From the NCBI GenBank assembly GCA_963923035.1, contig CAWUKT010000020.1, positions 25,839 to 89,838 of the forward strand: DNA of 64,000 nucleotides, in the 5' to 3' direction. The notes under the pieces are model-generated. The model saw nothing but the letters and a program-made list of their open reading frames with translations, was not told where the DNA came from and searched no databases. Both the position numbers and the translations under genes were made by a program. Numbering within the stretch: the first letter of the stretch is position 1; every line of letters begins with the position of its first letter. This stretch comes from CAWUKT01 sp963923035 (lineage in GTDB: Bacteria; Bacteroidota; Bacteroidia; J057; JADKCL01). Below are positions 24,404 through 33,715 of this stretch, piece after piece.

Positions 24404-26638
24404 TCACTTCAATGTATACCGGAAACCGGCGTAGACATTTCGCCCGAAGACGGGCGCCCATATCAGCGTGGCGTCAAAATCGGGCCCAAAGGGGCTGTCC
24501 GCCGCCACAATCGGATTCTCTTGCCGATAGTCCAGCACATTTTCTCCTCCTACATACACCTCCCACGACTCTCCGAACTCTTTGTTGACCTGGGCATTGA
24601 GCAGCGGATAGGTCTCGGTCATCTCGTTTCCGCCGGGCAAACGCTGCGGCCCCACGATCTGCACCGTCGCGTCAAACAGCCAACCGCTCTTGCGGGTGGT
24701 ATAGCCTACGTTCACGAAGCCACGGTGCCGCGGATTGAAAGGCATCAGGAGTTGTCCGGAACGGTAGACCGTCCGCACGTCGTAGTAGCGGTAGGCCAGA
24801 CGCACATCCAGCCGGCGAATCAGTTCGTACTTGGCTTCCACCAGGAAGCTGTTCGCAAAGGACAGGCCGTTCAGGGCGTAAAAATTGAGCTCGCCGGGCG
24901 TCTCGCGGTCCACCACCACTTGTTGGGGGAAATTGGTGCGGAAGGCCTCGGCCCGGATCTGACCGGGACGGAAATCCAGGGTAAAGTCCTGGGTGAGGCT
25001 CACACCAAAATTCCAACTGACTTCCGGCAGAAAGCCGTAGCCCGGCAGGGAGGTCGGCGCATCGAAGCGGACCACCCGCGAGCTGGCCAACAATCCCAAC
25101 TGATCGGTGAGCAGGTTGGGCGTGCGCTGGCCCCGGCCCAGGGCGCCCCGAATGATCGTCGAGGGCGTGGCTTCGAAGCGGATGTTCAGGCGGGGCGTGA
25201 TGAAGTTACCGTAGTAATTGTGCAAATCCGAGCGCAATCCGGCCACCACATCCAAGCGTCGGTTGGGGGAAAAAGTGTATTCAGCAAAGAAACCCGGGAC
25301 GCTCTCGATCCGGTCAAAGGAGGCACTGTCCCCCGATTCGAAGCGGAAAGACTCTTCGTAATTGTCCCGTTGGTAGCTGAACCCCAATTTCAGGGTGTGG
25401 AAGATACTGTCCAGGGGCAATTGACCGATGAAGTTGATGTACAATGACTGCTGCCGTCCCTCGTAGACCTGGTTCCCAAAGCGGGCGTTCTGGTCGTGGT
25501 AGAGGTACATGTACTGGGAACCGAAGCTCAGCAAAGGATCGTTGGGATCGTACCAGCCGAACTTGGCAAAGGCCTGGTAGCGCTCCACCTCATCCTGGAA
25601 CAGATAGAAGCTGTTGGCGAGGGGGGTGTCGGAGTCAAAAAAGCCCGCCTGGCCTCCTTCGTGCCGGCGGTAGAGGCCATTGACATTGACCTGCCCGACG
25701 AGCCCGCGGGTATCGTTGCGGAACCGCCAGCGGTTCATCCCGTTGAGCATGCGCCGCCGGGGCATGTCGAGGAAGCCATCGCCATTGCGGTCGTTGACCC
25801 GCTGGTTGTTGTTGACATGGAGCAGAATATTGGTCCCGACGCCCTCGGAGATCCGCAGATTGCCGACGGCATTGCCTTCGAGACGCCCCGCAATGTTCGC
25901 GTAGCCGTTCAGGTGGAGGCGTTCCTCATCGAAGGGATCGCGGTACTGCAAGTTGATTTGACCAGCCATCGCTTCAAAACCATTGACGACGGAACCCGCC
26001 CCTTTCGCGATCTGGATGCTATTGATCCAGGGACCGGGAATGATGTCCAATCCTCCGACGGCCGCCAGGCCGTGGAGCAAGGGCATATTGTCATTGGTGA
26101 TCGTTGCATATTGGCCGGCCAACCCCAGCATGCGAATCTGGCGGGTTCCGGTGACGGCATCAGAGAAGGACAGGTCCACGGAAGGATTCGTCTCAAAACT
26201 CTCCCCGAGGTTGCAGCACGCCGCTTTCCTCAATTCTTCCTGGGAAATGAGCTCCACTCCGACCGGGTCCATTCGGCTGAACACGCTGCCCATCCGACGT
26301 CCCGTGATGACCTCCGTCTTGATATTGACCGAGGAGGTTTCCAGCTCAAAGTAAATCTCTTTTTGTTCCGGCCCCACCGCCAGGGTATCGCCGACCATCC
26401 CGGTGAATTTGGCCACCAGTTGGTCCCGGCCTTTTTCTCGCTTTAATTGAAAACTGCCGTCTTCATTCAGGACAAAAGTTCCCTTTTTCCCATCCAACCA
26501 ATACACCGAGGCGCCCACCAGAGGTACTTTTTTCCCCTCCTCTTCTACCCCCATCACCCGACCCGAGATCATATTCTGGGCGGGAAGCGATGCCATCGTG
26601 CACGCCCCCACCAGAAGTAGCCATAAAATTTTCTTCAT
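24404..26638 (-). CDS. TonB-dependent receptor, probably metal-related
   Basis: A 744-residue outer-membrane receptor from ATG 26638. Signal peptide (ending LPAQN), an N-terminal carboxypeptidase-regulatory-like/DUF4480 plug extension (SGRVMGVEEEGKKVPLVGASV), the plug domain beginning with ITGRRMGSVFSRMDPVGVELISQEELRK, and a 22-strand barrel ending in FRYTLK. The plug contains KAACCNLGESFETNPSVD; this CC-containing plug type is, from memory, often found beside heavy-metal-associated lipoproteins in Bacteroidota. Here it directly follows (10-bp gap) such an HMA gene and a HYC/CC gene on the same strand, so uptake of a metal or metallophore, copper or zinc perhaps, is the best guess. Confidence 0.88.
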   Translation of the reverse strand: MKKILWLLLVGACTMASLPAQNMISGRVMGVEEEGKKVPLVGASVYWLDGKKGTFVLNEDGSFQLKREKGRDQLVAKFTGMVGDTLAVGPEQKEIYFELETSSVNIKTEVITGRRMGSVFSRMDPVGVELISQEELRKAACCNLGESFETNPSVDLSFSDAVTGTRQIRMLGLAGQYATITNDNMPLLHGLAAVGGLDIIPGPWINSIQIAKGAGSVVNGFEAMAGQINLQYRDPFDEERLHLNGYANIAGRLEGNAVGNLRISEGVGTNILLHVNNNQRVNDRNGDGFLDMPRRRMLNGMNRWRFRNDTRGLVGQVNVNGLYRRHEGGQAGFFDSDTPLANSFYLFQDEVERYQAFAKFGWYDPNDPLLSFGSQYMYLYHDQNARFGNQVYEGRQQSLYINFIGQLPLDSIFHTLKLGFSYQRDNYEESFRFESGDSASFDRIESVPGFFAEYTFSPNRRLDVVAGLRSDLHNYYGNFITPRLNIRFEATPSTIIRGALGRGQRTPNLLTDQLGLLASSRVVRFDAPTSLPGYGFLPEVSWNFGVSLTQDFTLDFRPGQIRAEAFRTNFPQQVVVDRETPGELNFYALNGLSFANSFLVEAKYELIRRLDVRLAYRYYDVRTVYRSGQLLMPFNPRHRGFVNVGYTTRKSGWLFDATVQIVGPQRLPGGNEMTETYPLLNAQVNKEFGESWEVYVGGENVLDYRQENPIVAADSPFGPDFDATLIWAPVFGRNVYAGFRYTLK

Positions 26639-26648
26639 GACAAGGGGA

Positions 26649-27017
26649 TTAATCAGCCTCGTTCTTTGCGTCACTTCGGTAGTGACAGCAACCTTCCAGT
26701 GCGTTATAAGTCGCGTCCTTGGATTTTACATTCGGAGTATCGTGGCCCACATTTGCCACCATCTTTTCAATGGTTTCTAGCGACACTTTAGACGGGACAT
26801 AAACCACCGTCAACAGATTTTTTTCGAGGTTGTAATCGGCCGTTTTGACGCCTCGGACGGCCACGGCCTCTTCAATCCGGTCCTTGCACATACCACAGGC
26901 ACCGCCAACTTCAAATTCAGCCTTGACAAGGGAAGTGGAGGAGGCTTGCTGGGTCCCCGAACATGAAATCAGGAAAGCCAGAGAAAGCAGGGGAATAATG
27001 GATAGGATATTTTTCAT
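26649..27017 (-). CDS. Heavy-metal-associated (HMA) domain lipoprotein
   Basis: A 122-residue lipoprotein from ATG 27017. Lipobox FLISC with lipidation at Cys19, then an HMA fold (about residues 30-95) with the metal-binding GGACGMCKDR (Cys41 and Cys44, a CxxC), followed by a short tail with EGCCHYR, a possible second thiol site. CxxC HMA domains bind Cu(I), Zn(II) or similar soft metals, so it is a likely periplasmic metal carrier that passes metal to or from the TonB receptor encoded 10 bp downstream. An upstream in-frame ATG at 27032 exists, but the lipobox spacing favours 27017. Confidence 0.9.
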   Translation of the reverse strand: MKNILSIIPLLSLAFLISCSGTQQASSTSLVKAEFEVGGACGMCKDRIEEAVAVRGVKTADYNLEKNLLTVVYVPSKVSLETIEKMVANVGHDTPNVKSKDATYNALEGCCHYRSDAKNEAD

Positions 27018-27073
27018 AGATAAATGGGTCAAATAAATAAAACAGTGAAATACATGGGTGTATTCACGGCCAT

Positions 27074-27451
27074 TTATCCGTAGTAAGTCAACCGGGAATA
27101 TTGAATGAAGAGGGGTGGTCGGGGATCAGGGGGGGGATCCCGGCCTTGGGTCAATACCGGAGCTTCCACATCGGCGGTTCCAGTATTGTAAGAACTCCAT
27201 CCCACATGGGCCACCATCGGCTGGGGCACTTGCAAGGAAACCCCAGGGTGCTGATCCTCATCGCTTTGCAGCACCAGCAATTCGGACGAGCAACAACTGA
27301 CGTCTTTATCGGGTCCACAACAGCAGACATTTTCAAAGCCAGCCAGGGACACTGAATCAAAGCGGTCGCCACAATAGTGGAAGTTGAGGCTGACTCCGGA
27401 ACTGATGCCGAAGTAGCACAAGACGAGCGCTATGGAAACCCAGCGGTTCAT
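27074..27451 (-). CDS. HYC/CC-type exported Cys-rich protein
   Basis: About 125 residues from ATG 27451, with a signal-like helix at residues 5-20 followed by NFHYCGD (HYC at 25-27), CCC at 43-45 and CC at 53-54, the arrangement of the Bacteroidota HYC_CC_PP family. The C-terminal half is Pro-rich (DPPPDPRPPLF). These small proteins have no established function but recur beside HMA lipoproteins and TonB receptors, as here, and the clustered Cys and His imply metal binding outside the inner membrane. First gene of the metal operon on this strand; the ORF can be extended upstream but with no sensible N-terminus. Confidence 0.8.
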   Translation of the reverse strand: MNRWVSIALVLCYFGISSGVSLNFHYCGDRFDSVSLAGFENVCCCGPDKDVSCCSSELLVLQSDEDQHPGVSLQVPQPMVAHVGWSSYNTGTADVEAPVLTQGRDPPPDPRPPLFIQYSRLTYYG

Positions 27452-27639
27452 TGTTGCAATAATAACGAAAATCCAGAAGCCAATGTTGCCGATGGTCCTG
27501 AAAGTCATCCACCTTTTTCCAGCCGACAATCCCGACTCTCTTTCCTCGGATTCATTTCCCTGCTTCCACATCCGGTCACAGCCCATTTTTCGTATATTCA
27601 CCAGCGCCCCGTCACTGGGGCCCTGCAATCGACTACATT

Positions 27640-28989
27640 ATGTCTGTTTTTCCCCGCCATATTCAATGGAAGCAAATCTGGGCCCTGGTGGCCCTGGATG
27701 TCGCGATCAGCATCAGCTGGATCGCCTATACCAAATACCAGCCCAGCCTGCTGGCTGAATTCGGCTTCGGTGCCTACGGCCTCCAACTGGCCGTGGTACA
27801 GGGCATTATCCTGTTCGTGACCCCGCCCATCGCGGGGTACATCGCCGACCGCATCCGCCAGCGCAATGGCAACCGCCTCCCCGTCATCAACATCGGCATC
27901 AACTTCGTGTCCATGGTCTTCATGGCGGTCGCCTTGTTGATTTTTGCCGAGCCGGGTGGTGCCATCGCCCAGATCTTCCCGGTCTTGATTGTCCTGTGGC
28001 TCATTTCCATGAACATCTTCCATTCGCCGGCCATCTCGACCGTTGAACTGTTTGTGCCGCCCTACCGACTGCCCCAGGCCATGTCGGTGCTGGCAGTCGC
28101 GATGGGGCTGACCGAGGCCCTCGAGCCCAGCATCGTCCAGATCATCGACTGGCTGGGGGGACCGATCACCTTCGCCACCGGCGGTATCCTCGTGTTTGGG
28201 ACGGGCTGGTGGTTCTCCCGGATGGTCCGCACCTTCAAGGTCGAGGAGCACAGTGATGCCGCCGACGAGGCGGTGATCGAAGCCGAAGAGAAAAAACTGG
28301 AAGGTTGCCGGTCCGATTGCGAACATACCTGCTCCTGCGGCCCGGAGACGGAAGAAACCCAGAACCAGAAATCGGATCATGTGACCTACTACGAAGTCGG
28401 TCAGGAGCATGACCACAGCCATGATCACCACCATGATCATGACCACGCCCATCACCATGATCACAGCCATGATCATGACCACGGTCACCACCACCATGAC
28501 CATGACCATGGCAACCCCTTTGATCCGCCCAAGTCCAATTATCCCCTCGTCCTGTTCCTGGGACTGATGCTGGGCGGCGCAATGGCCTTTTTCTTTGACC
28601 TTTTCCCCGCCTGGTCCGAAACCCAACGTATTCCCTTCGTCGGCATGCGGGGCATGGAAGGCGTCTATTTTGTCTCCATCCTGGCCGCCATTTCGGCTTT
28701 GCTCGCCTACCCCCTCGCCCTGTTCGCCCAGAGCCAGGGGGTGACCAAGGTGGCCTACGCCGGCGCTTTCCTGACCGTATTCCTCCTCGTCGGCATTTAC
28801 AATTCGACGGGGGTCCTCGTCACCGTCATGTATTTTATGTTCCCCATCGCCTTTGCCTCCATGACCGTCAGTTTCCTTCCCATCGCCTTCATGAGCCTCT
28901 CCGCCAGGAACAAAGTCTTGGGCGTGGGACTGTTTTTCAGCGGGGTGGAACTGGCCGGAAGCATTGTGGACGTTTGGCAGGCTTGGTAA
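27640..28989 (+). CDS. MFS transporter with His/Asp-rich central loop, putative metal transporter
   Basis: A 449-residue membrane protein with hydrophobic helices at about residues 14-34, 48-68, 82-102, 110-130, 145-192, then 300-322, 335-352, 365-385, 388-410 and 415-440, fitting a major-facilitator (SLC45/sugar-like) fold. The central cytoplasmic loop, residues ~195-298, is unique: a Cys cluster (Cys223, 227, 231, 233) followed by a run at 257-290 with about 21 His interleaved with Asp, like the loops of ZIP, CDF and Ni-chaperone proteins. Such loops bind Zn, Ni or Co. It is transcribed divergently from the HMA/TonB operon with 188 bp between, supporting a joint role in metal import, export or sensing. 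Confidence 0.8.
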   Translation: MSVFPRHIQWKQIWALVALDVAISISWIAYTKYQPSLLAEFGFGAYGLQLAVVQGIILFVTPPIAGYIADRIRQRNGNRLPVINIGINFVSMVFMAVALLIFAEPGGAIAQIFPVLIVLWLISMNIFHSPAISTVELFVPPYRLPQAMSVLAVAMGLTEALEPSIVQIIDWLGGPITFATGGILVFGTGWWFSRMVRTFKVEEHSDAADEAVIEAEEKKLEGCRSDCEHTCSCGPETEETQNQKSDHVTYYEVGQEHDHSHDHHHDHDHAHHHDHSHDHDHGHHHHDHDHGNPFDPPKSNYPLVLFLGLMLGGAMAFFFDLFPAWSETQRIPFVGMRGMEGVYFVSILAAISALLAYPLALFAQSQGVTKVAYAGAFLTVFLLVGIYNSTGVLVTVMYFMFPIAFASMTVSFLPIAFMSLSARNKVLGVGLFFSGVELAGSIVDVWQAW

Positions 28990-29036
28990 ATGGAGATGTT
29001 ACTTTCGGGAAACAGGACGTTAGGAGAAAAAAGAAC

Positions 29037-29987
29037 ATGAAAAAACTCTGGATTGGAATGCTGCTGGTGGCCGTGATGGGCGGCTTGATGGGAGGATGTG
29101 AAACGAATGGACAGGGAAATGGAGAAACGATTGGGGTTCCCAGTGACTTTGCGGGAAAAAGTCCGGCGTTGCCCACCACCTTCGTCGATACCAGTGGCCA
29201 GCTTTACGCCTGGCACAAGGCCTATAACCGGGTCCAATCCATTGGATCGCGGATTCCGGTCCCGGAAGGCTATGTCCGACGCTCCGTGACCAAAGGCAGC
29301 TTTGCCTGGTGGCTTCGGGGAGTTCCCCTCAAACCAGGCCGCCCCGATGTATTGTTGTACGACAACACGCCCAAAGGCTACCAGGGCGCTCACCATGCCG
29401 TGATCGACATGGACGTTCCTCCCCAGGACCTCCAGCAATGCGCCGACGCGGTGATGCGGCTCCGGGCTGAATACCTGTTTACCCAGGGACTTCCCAGCCA
29501 ATTGCACTTCAATTTCACGTCCGGGGATGTATGCAGCTGGGAAAAATGGACCCAGGGCATCCGGCCGAAGTTCTACAAGCAAGAGAATCAGTGGAAGGTG
29601 GCCTGGAAAGAGACGGGCCAGCCGGGCAATGACCACGAGGAACTGATGGCCTACCTGAAGGTGGTCTATACCTGGGCGGGAACGGCTTCCTTAGAAAAGG
29701 AATTGGTTCGGGTGGACCTGGCGGAGATCCGGGCCGGGGACGTTTTCATCCAAGGTGGCTTTCCCGGCCACGCCATTCTGGTGATGGATGTCGCCGAATC
29801 AAAGGAGGGAAAAGGCACCGCCATTCTACTGGCCCAAAGCTATATGCCGGCCCAGGACATGCATGTCCTCCGGAACCCGGGTTCGGCGGATCGTTCCCCC
29901 TGGTATGTCGTCGGAATGGGAGATGAACTGAATACGCCAGAATGGACTTTTGAGTGGGAAGATCTGCGACGCTTTGTTGAAAAATAG
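29037..29987 (+). CDS. DUF4846-family lipoprotein
   Basis: A 316-residue lipoprotein from ATG 29037, preceded by TAGGAGAA, a rare good Shine-Dalgarno for this window. Lipobox MGGLMGGC (Cys near 21). The body carries the DUF4846 blocks SFAWWLRGVPLKPGRPDVLLYD, GAHHAVIDMDV, ECRADAVMRLRAEYL-like ADAVMRLRAEYL, and VFIQGGFPGHAILVMDVA with LLAQSYMPAQDMHVL near the end. The GHAILVMD and AQSYMPAQ segments suggest an NlpC/P60-like papain fold with a His, but no catalytic Cys is evident, so activity is uncertain. It is 48 bp downstream of the His-rich transporter and may be cotranscribed. Confidence 0.82.
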   Translation: MKKLWIGMLLVAVMGGLMGGCETNGQGNGETIGVPSDFAGKSPALPTTFVDTSGQLYAWHKAYNRVQSIGSRIPVPEGYVRRSVTKGSFAWWLRGVPLKPGRPDVLLYDNTPKGYQGAHHAVIDMDVPPQDLQQCADAVMRLRAEYLFTQGLPSQLHFNFTSGDVCSWEKWTQGIRPKFYKQENQWKVAWKETGQPGNDHEELMAYLKVVYTWAGTASLEKELVRVDLAEIRAGDVFIQGGFPGHAILVMDVAESKEGKGTAILLAQSYMPAQDMHVLRNPGSADRSPWYVVGMGDELNTPEWTFEWEDLRRFVEK

Positions 29988-30120
29988 GCCTTAAAACCCA
30001 TTGCTGTCAGGATTGAGCCAGCCATGATTGTTGATTACTTGAATTCCTTTCAGAAAAATATTCGTAATTTGTTTGAATTGCCGACCACATTACGACCATA
30101 AATATTTTGGGTTTTTGAGT

Positions 30121-33100
30121 ATGAGAGCATTAACAAAATCAATTCTAGCTTGCCTTGTAGGGGTAGGTTTCCTTGGATTATGGGGAACTGCCAGCGCACA
30201 GGTCACATATTGTTTACCGACTTATAACAGTCAGTGTACATCGGGTGACCTGATCAATGATGTGAATTTCGTCACGATCAACAATACGGGTACGGGCTGT
30301 TCCAACCCTGGAACGAGCAACTACACGGATTATTCGGCGACGATTTCCACCACGGTCGCTCAGGGAGCGACCTATCCCATCAGCGTGGCCCCCGGCCCGC
30401 AGTGGGAACAGTACTTCGTCGCATTTGCCGACTGGAACCAGGACGGCGACTTTGACGATCCGGGTGAATTCTACGACATCGGGTTTGCCCCCGCGGGCAC
30501 CACGATCTCCAATTTAATTGCGGTGCCGATCACGGCCACCCTGGGAACGACCCGCTTCCGGGTCATGTGCCGCTACTTCAGCACGCCCCTTACGCAGGCG
30601 GACGTCTGTACGACCGGTCTCAGCTTCGGTGAAGTCGAAGACTATGGCCTCATCGTCATTCCGCCTCCCCCCGTGGACATCTCCTCCATCGGGGTAGAAG
30701 ATCCCGTCACCCGCTGTGTCCTCGACACCGAAATGGTCACCGGTGTCTTCCTGAACCAGGGTCTCAACGATACCTCCGGCATCACCCTTTGCTACCAGGT
30801 CAACAACGGCACGCCCGTCTGCGAAGTCTACAACGACACCCTGGCCTCGGGTGATACCTTGTTCTATACCTTCATGACCCCGGCCGTCTTCTCCGCCGCG
30901 GGCGTGTACAGCATCGACGTCTTCAACTCCATCGGCAACGATGCCGTTTCCACCAACGATACCTTCAGAGGATATACGGCCCAGAACTACGGCACTCCGC
31001 CCATCAATCTCATTCCCTACGCGGAAGACTTTGAATCCGGCCAGGGCAACTGGACTGTCTACGGCGACAGCGTTTCCTGGGCCCTCGGCGCTCCGAGCAA
31101 TACCAATATTTCCTCCGCGGCTTCTCCCTCCAATGCCTTCGTCACCAACCTGACCGGGAACTACAACCAGGATGAACTCTCCTTCCTGCAATCTCCCTGT
31201 TTCGACTTCTCGGGGGCGGTGGATCCCCCCTTCCTGGTCTTCAGCCAGAACCTGGCGATGGACGACTTTGACAACCACTTCGTCGAGGTTTCCACCGATG
31301 CGGGCCTGACCTGGAGCAAAGTGGGTGCCGCGGGTACCGGGGTCAATTGGTACAACGACACCTTCGACGATTCCTGGAACGGCGATGGCGATCCCCTCGG
31401 CTCCTGGCGCACCGCGTACAACTCGCTGGGCAGTATCGTGCTGGGAAATGACAACGTATTCTTCCGCTTTGTGATGGAGGAAACGGGCTTCACCCAGGAA
31501 GAAGGGGTGGGCATCGACGATGTCCGCGTGGTCGATACGGTCCTGAACCTGGCCACCGTCAGCGCATTGGCTCCGATCAATGGCTGTGGACTCTCCAGCA
31601 CGGAAACCGTTACGGCTCAAATCTTCAACCTTGGTTCGGTTGCCGTCTCCAACTACGATGTCTGCTTCATTGTGAACAATGGTACTCCGGTCTGCGAAAA
31701 CGTATCCGCCAGCCTGGATCCGGATTCCACCCTGACCTATACCTTCACCAATACAGCTGACCTCTCCGCGGTCAATGCCTACGACATCAAGATTTATACC
31801 TCGCTCCCCGGGGATACCTTATTTGACAACGATACCACCTTCTCGACCGTGACCAACTTCCCGCTGGTCACCACCTTCCCCTATATCGCCGACTTCGAAG
31901 GCAACCAGGACTTCTGGGCTTCCGGTGGAACGAACAGTTCCTGGGAATGGGGTACGCCCGCCAAGCTGAACATTGTCGGGGCCGCCAATGGTACCGGCGC
32001 CTGGGTCAATGGAACCCTGGGCTTCTTCAACTACAATCCCAATGAGGACAGCTACGTGGAAAGCCCCTGCTTCGACCTCTCCGGCCTCGCCAATCCCTGG
32101 GTCGGCGCCAATGTCTGGTGGCATTCTGAATTCTCCTGGGACGGCATGGTCGTCGAATACTCCCTCGATACCGGCCAAACCTGGAACGTCGTAGGTAACT
32201 TCAACGATCCCTTCAACTGGTACAATGACAACTCGGTCAATGGACTGGGTGGTGGCGACGGATGGTGTGGAACCCCCGGCAACAATGGCTCGGAAGGCTA
32301 CGTCCCCGTCAAGCACGATGTACTGCCGGTGGCAGGCAATCCCCTGGTCAAATTCCGGATGCACTTTGGTTCGGATGGCAGCGTCCAGTTCGACGGTATC
32401 GCATTTGACGACTTCATCATCGCAGAGCCAGTGCCAGTGGACCTCGGTCCCGACCTCGTCGTTTGTGATCCCCCCACCATTGCCCCGAACCTGCCCGCCA
32501 ACGGCCAGTTCTCCTGGGACTCGCTCTCCAGCGGCTTCACCGTCTTCTATGACTCTTCCGCGAGCATTACCCCGCCCAATGGCGGTACCTTCGTCCTGAC
32601 CTATACGGACTCCCTGGGACTCTGTGACTCGGATACCATCACCATCACGCAGAGCCCCGTTCCGACGGTTGACCTCGGCAACGACCAGAACATCTGTACG
32701 GGCGACTCCGTCACCCTGAGCGTTGACCCGGCCACCTACCCGAACGTGGTCTGGTCCACCGGTGACAGCACTTCCTCCATCATGGTCAGTGCCGCAGCGA
32801 CTTACTTCATCGATGCCCTGGACTCCAATGGATGTCCTTCTACGGATACGGTGGTCACCTCTGTGGTCCCGCTCCCGACCTTCAGCTTCGGTCCGGATTC
32901 TGCGGTATGTAGCGGCGATACCTTCTGCCTCTCCCCCGGCATCACCGGACCTGGCATTACCTATCTGTGGAGCACCGGCGCGACCACTGCGACCATCTGC
33001 TCCCCCATTGTCAGTGGTTACTGGGCGATCGTGACCGACAGCAACGGCTGTTCCTTCGCGGACTCCATCATCATCACCACTGCTGCTCCCGCACCGACTT

Positions 33101-33600
33101 CAGGTGCTTCCTTCGACACCACCAACTGCCCCATTGTTGACTTTACCGACCTCTCCAGCGGTTCGGTAACCGATTACCTCTGGGAATTTGGCGATGGCAA
33201 TACCTCGACCCAGCAGAACCCGATGTACAGCTACGCGGCTTCGGGCAATGGTACCTATACGGTCCTCGCGGTGGTCAGCAACTCCTGTGGCAAAGACACC
33301 ACCACCCTGACGGTCGACATCAACTGCCTCGTGGGCGTTGAGTCTGCTTTCTCCGATGTGGTCAAAGTCTATCCGAACCCGAACCAAGGCCGCTTCCGCA
33401 TCGAAGCTGACCTGACGGGTACGGTTCCGGTCCAGGTGGAAATCACCGATCTGCAAGGCAAGATCATCTACCGCAAGGACTTCGGCGTGCGCTCCGGCCG
33501 CTTCGAAGAGCCCTTCGAAATTGATCAGCCGAGCGGCATCTACCTGATCCGCTTGCAAACCGATGGCCAGACTGCGGTCAAGAAGTTTGTGATCGAGTAA
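30121..33600 (+). CDS. Large secreted GEVED/PKD protein with T9SS sorting domain
   Basis: A 1159-residue secreted protein from ATG 30121. Signal peptide to about residue 27 (ASAQV), then a GEVED domain (WNQDGDFDDPGEFYD, GEVEDYGLIVI, to ~185), repeated CARDB-like segments alternating with two choice-of-anchor/MAM-like domains (each with PYAEDFESG- or PYIADFEGN-type openings and SPCFDFSG/SPCFDLSG), two Ig-like repeats with CxxD motifs, a PKD domain (DYLWEFGDGNTST) and a terminal T9SS type A sorting domain (VYPNPNQGRF to KKFVIE). It should be exported through the outer membrane and attached to the surface, acting as an adhesin or matrix protein. A strong terminator follows. Confidence 0.92.
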   Translation: MRALTKSILACLVGVGFLGLWGTASAQVTYCLPTYNSQCTSGDLINDVNFVTINNTGTGCSNPGTSNYTDYSATISTTVAQGATYPISVAPGPQWEQYFVAFADWNQDGDFDDPGEFYDIGFAPAGTTISNLIAVPITATLGTTRFRVMCRYFSTPLTQADVCTTGLSFGEVEDYGLIVIPPPPVDISSIGVEDPVTRCVLDTEMVTGVFLNQGLNDTSGITLCYQVNNGTPVCEVYNDTLASGDTLFYTFMTPAVFSAAGVYSIDVFNSIGNDAVSTNDTFRGYTAQNYGTPPINLIPYAEDFESGQGNWTVYGDSVSWALGAPSNTNISSAASPSNAFVTNLTGNYNQDELSFLQSPCFDFSGAVDPPFLVFSQNLAMDDFDNHFVEVSTDAGLTWSKVGAAGTGVNWYNDTFDDSWNGDGDPLGSWRTAYNSLGSIVLGNDNVFFRFVMEETGFTQEEGVGIDDVRVVDTVLNLATVSALAPINGCGLSSTETVTAQIFNLGSVAVSNYDVCFIVNNGTPVCENVSASLDPDSTLTYTFTNTADLSAVNAYDIKIYTSLPGDTLFDNDTTFSTVTNFPLVTTFPYIADFEGNQDFWASGGTNSSWEWGTPAKLNIVGAANGTGAWVNGTLGFFNYNPNEDSYVESPCFDLSGLANPWVGANVWWHSEFSWDGMVVEYSLDTGQTWNVVGNFNDPFNWYNDNSVNGLGGGDGWCGTPGNNGSEGYVPVKHDVLPVAGNPLVKFRMHFGSDGSVQFDGIAFDDFIIAEPVPVDLGPDLVVCDPPTIAPNLPANGQFSWDSLSSGFTVFYDSSASITPPNGGTFVLTYTDSLGLCDSDTITITQSPVPTVDLGNDQNICTGDSVTLSVDPATYPNVVWSTGDSTSSIMVSAAATYFIDALDSNGCPSTDTVVTSVVPLPTFSFGPDSAVCSGDTFCLSPGITGPGITYLWSTGATTATICSPIVSGYWAIVTDSNGCSFADSIIITTAAPAPTSGASFDTTNCPIVDFTDLSSGSVTDYLWEFGDGNTSTQQNPMYSYAASGNGTYTVLAVVSNSCGKDTTTLTVDINCLVGVESAFSDVVKVYPNPNQGRFRIEADLTGTVPVQVEITDLQGKIIYRKDFGVRSGRFEEPFEIDQPSGIYLIRLQTDGQTAVKKFVIE

Positions 33601-33625
33601 AGGGATTGCACAACGAAATATCACT

Positions 33626-33660
33626 GGCGCAGGGGCTTCGGTCTCTGCGCCTTTTTCTTT
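33626..33660 (+). terminator. Rho-independent terminator after GEVED/T9SS gene
   Basis: Stem GGCGCAG (33626-33632) with CTGCGCC (33645-33651), loop of 12 nt containing CTTCGG, followed by TTTTTCTTT; 25 bp past the stop codon. Confidence 0.92.
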
Positions 33661-33715
33661 GGGGGTAGGGAAAAGGCCGGGGCGCGGAATGCCAATGCTG
33701 AAGTCAAGGCGTCCA

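Noticed and set aside
28420..28520. Simple-sequence repeat within the transporter gene (catgac/catcac words)
   Set aside because: It is the direct DNA reflection of the His/Asp codons in the loop, so it is not reported as a separate repeat.
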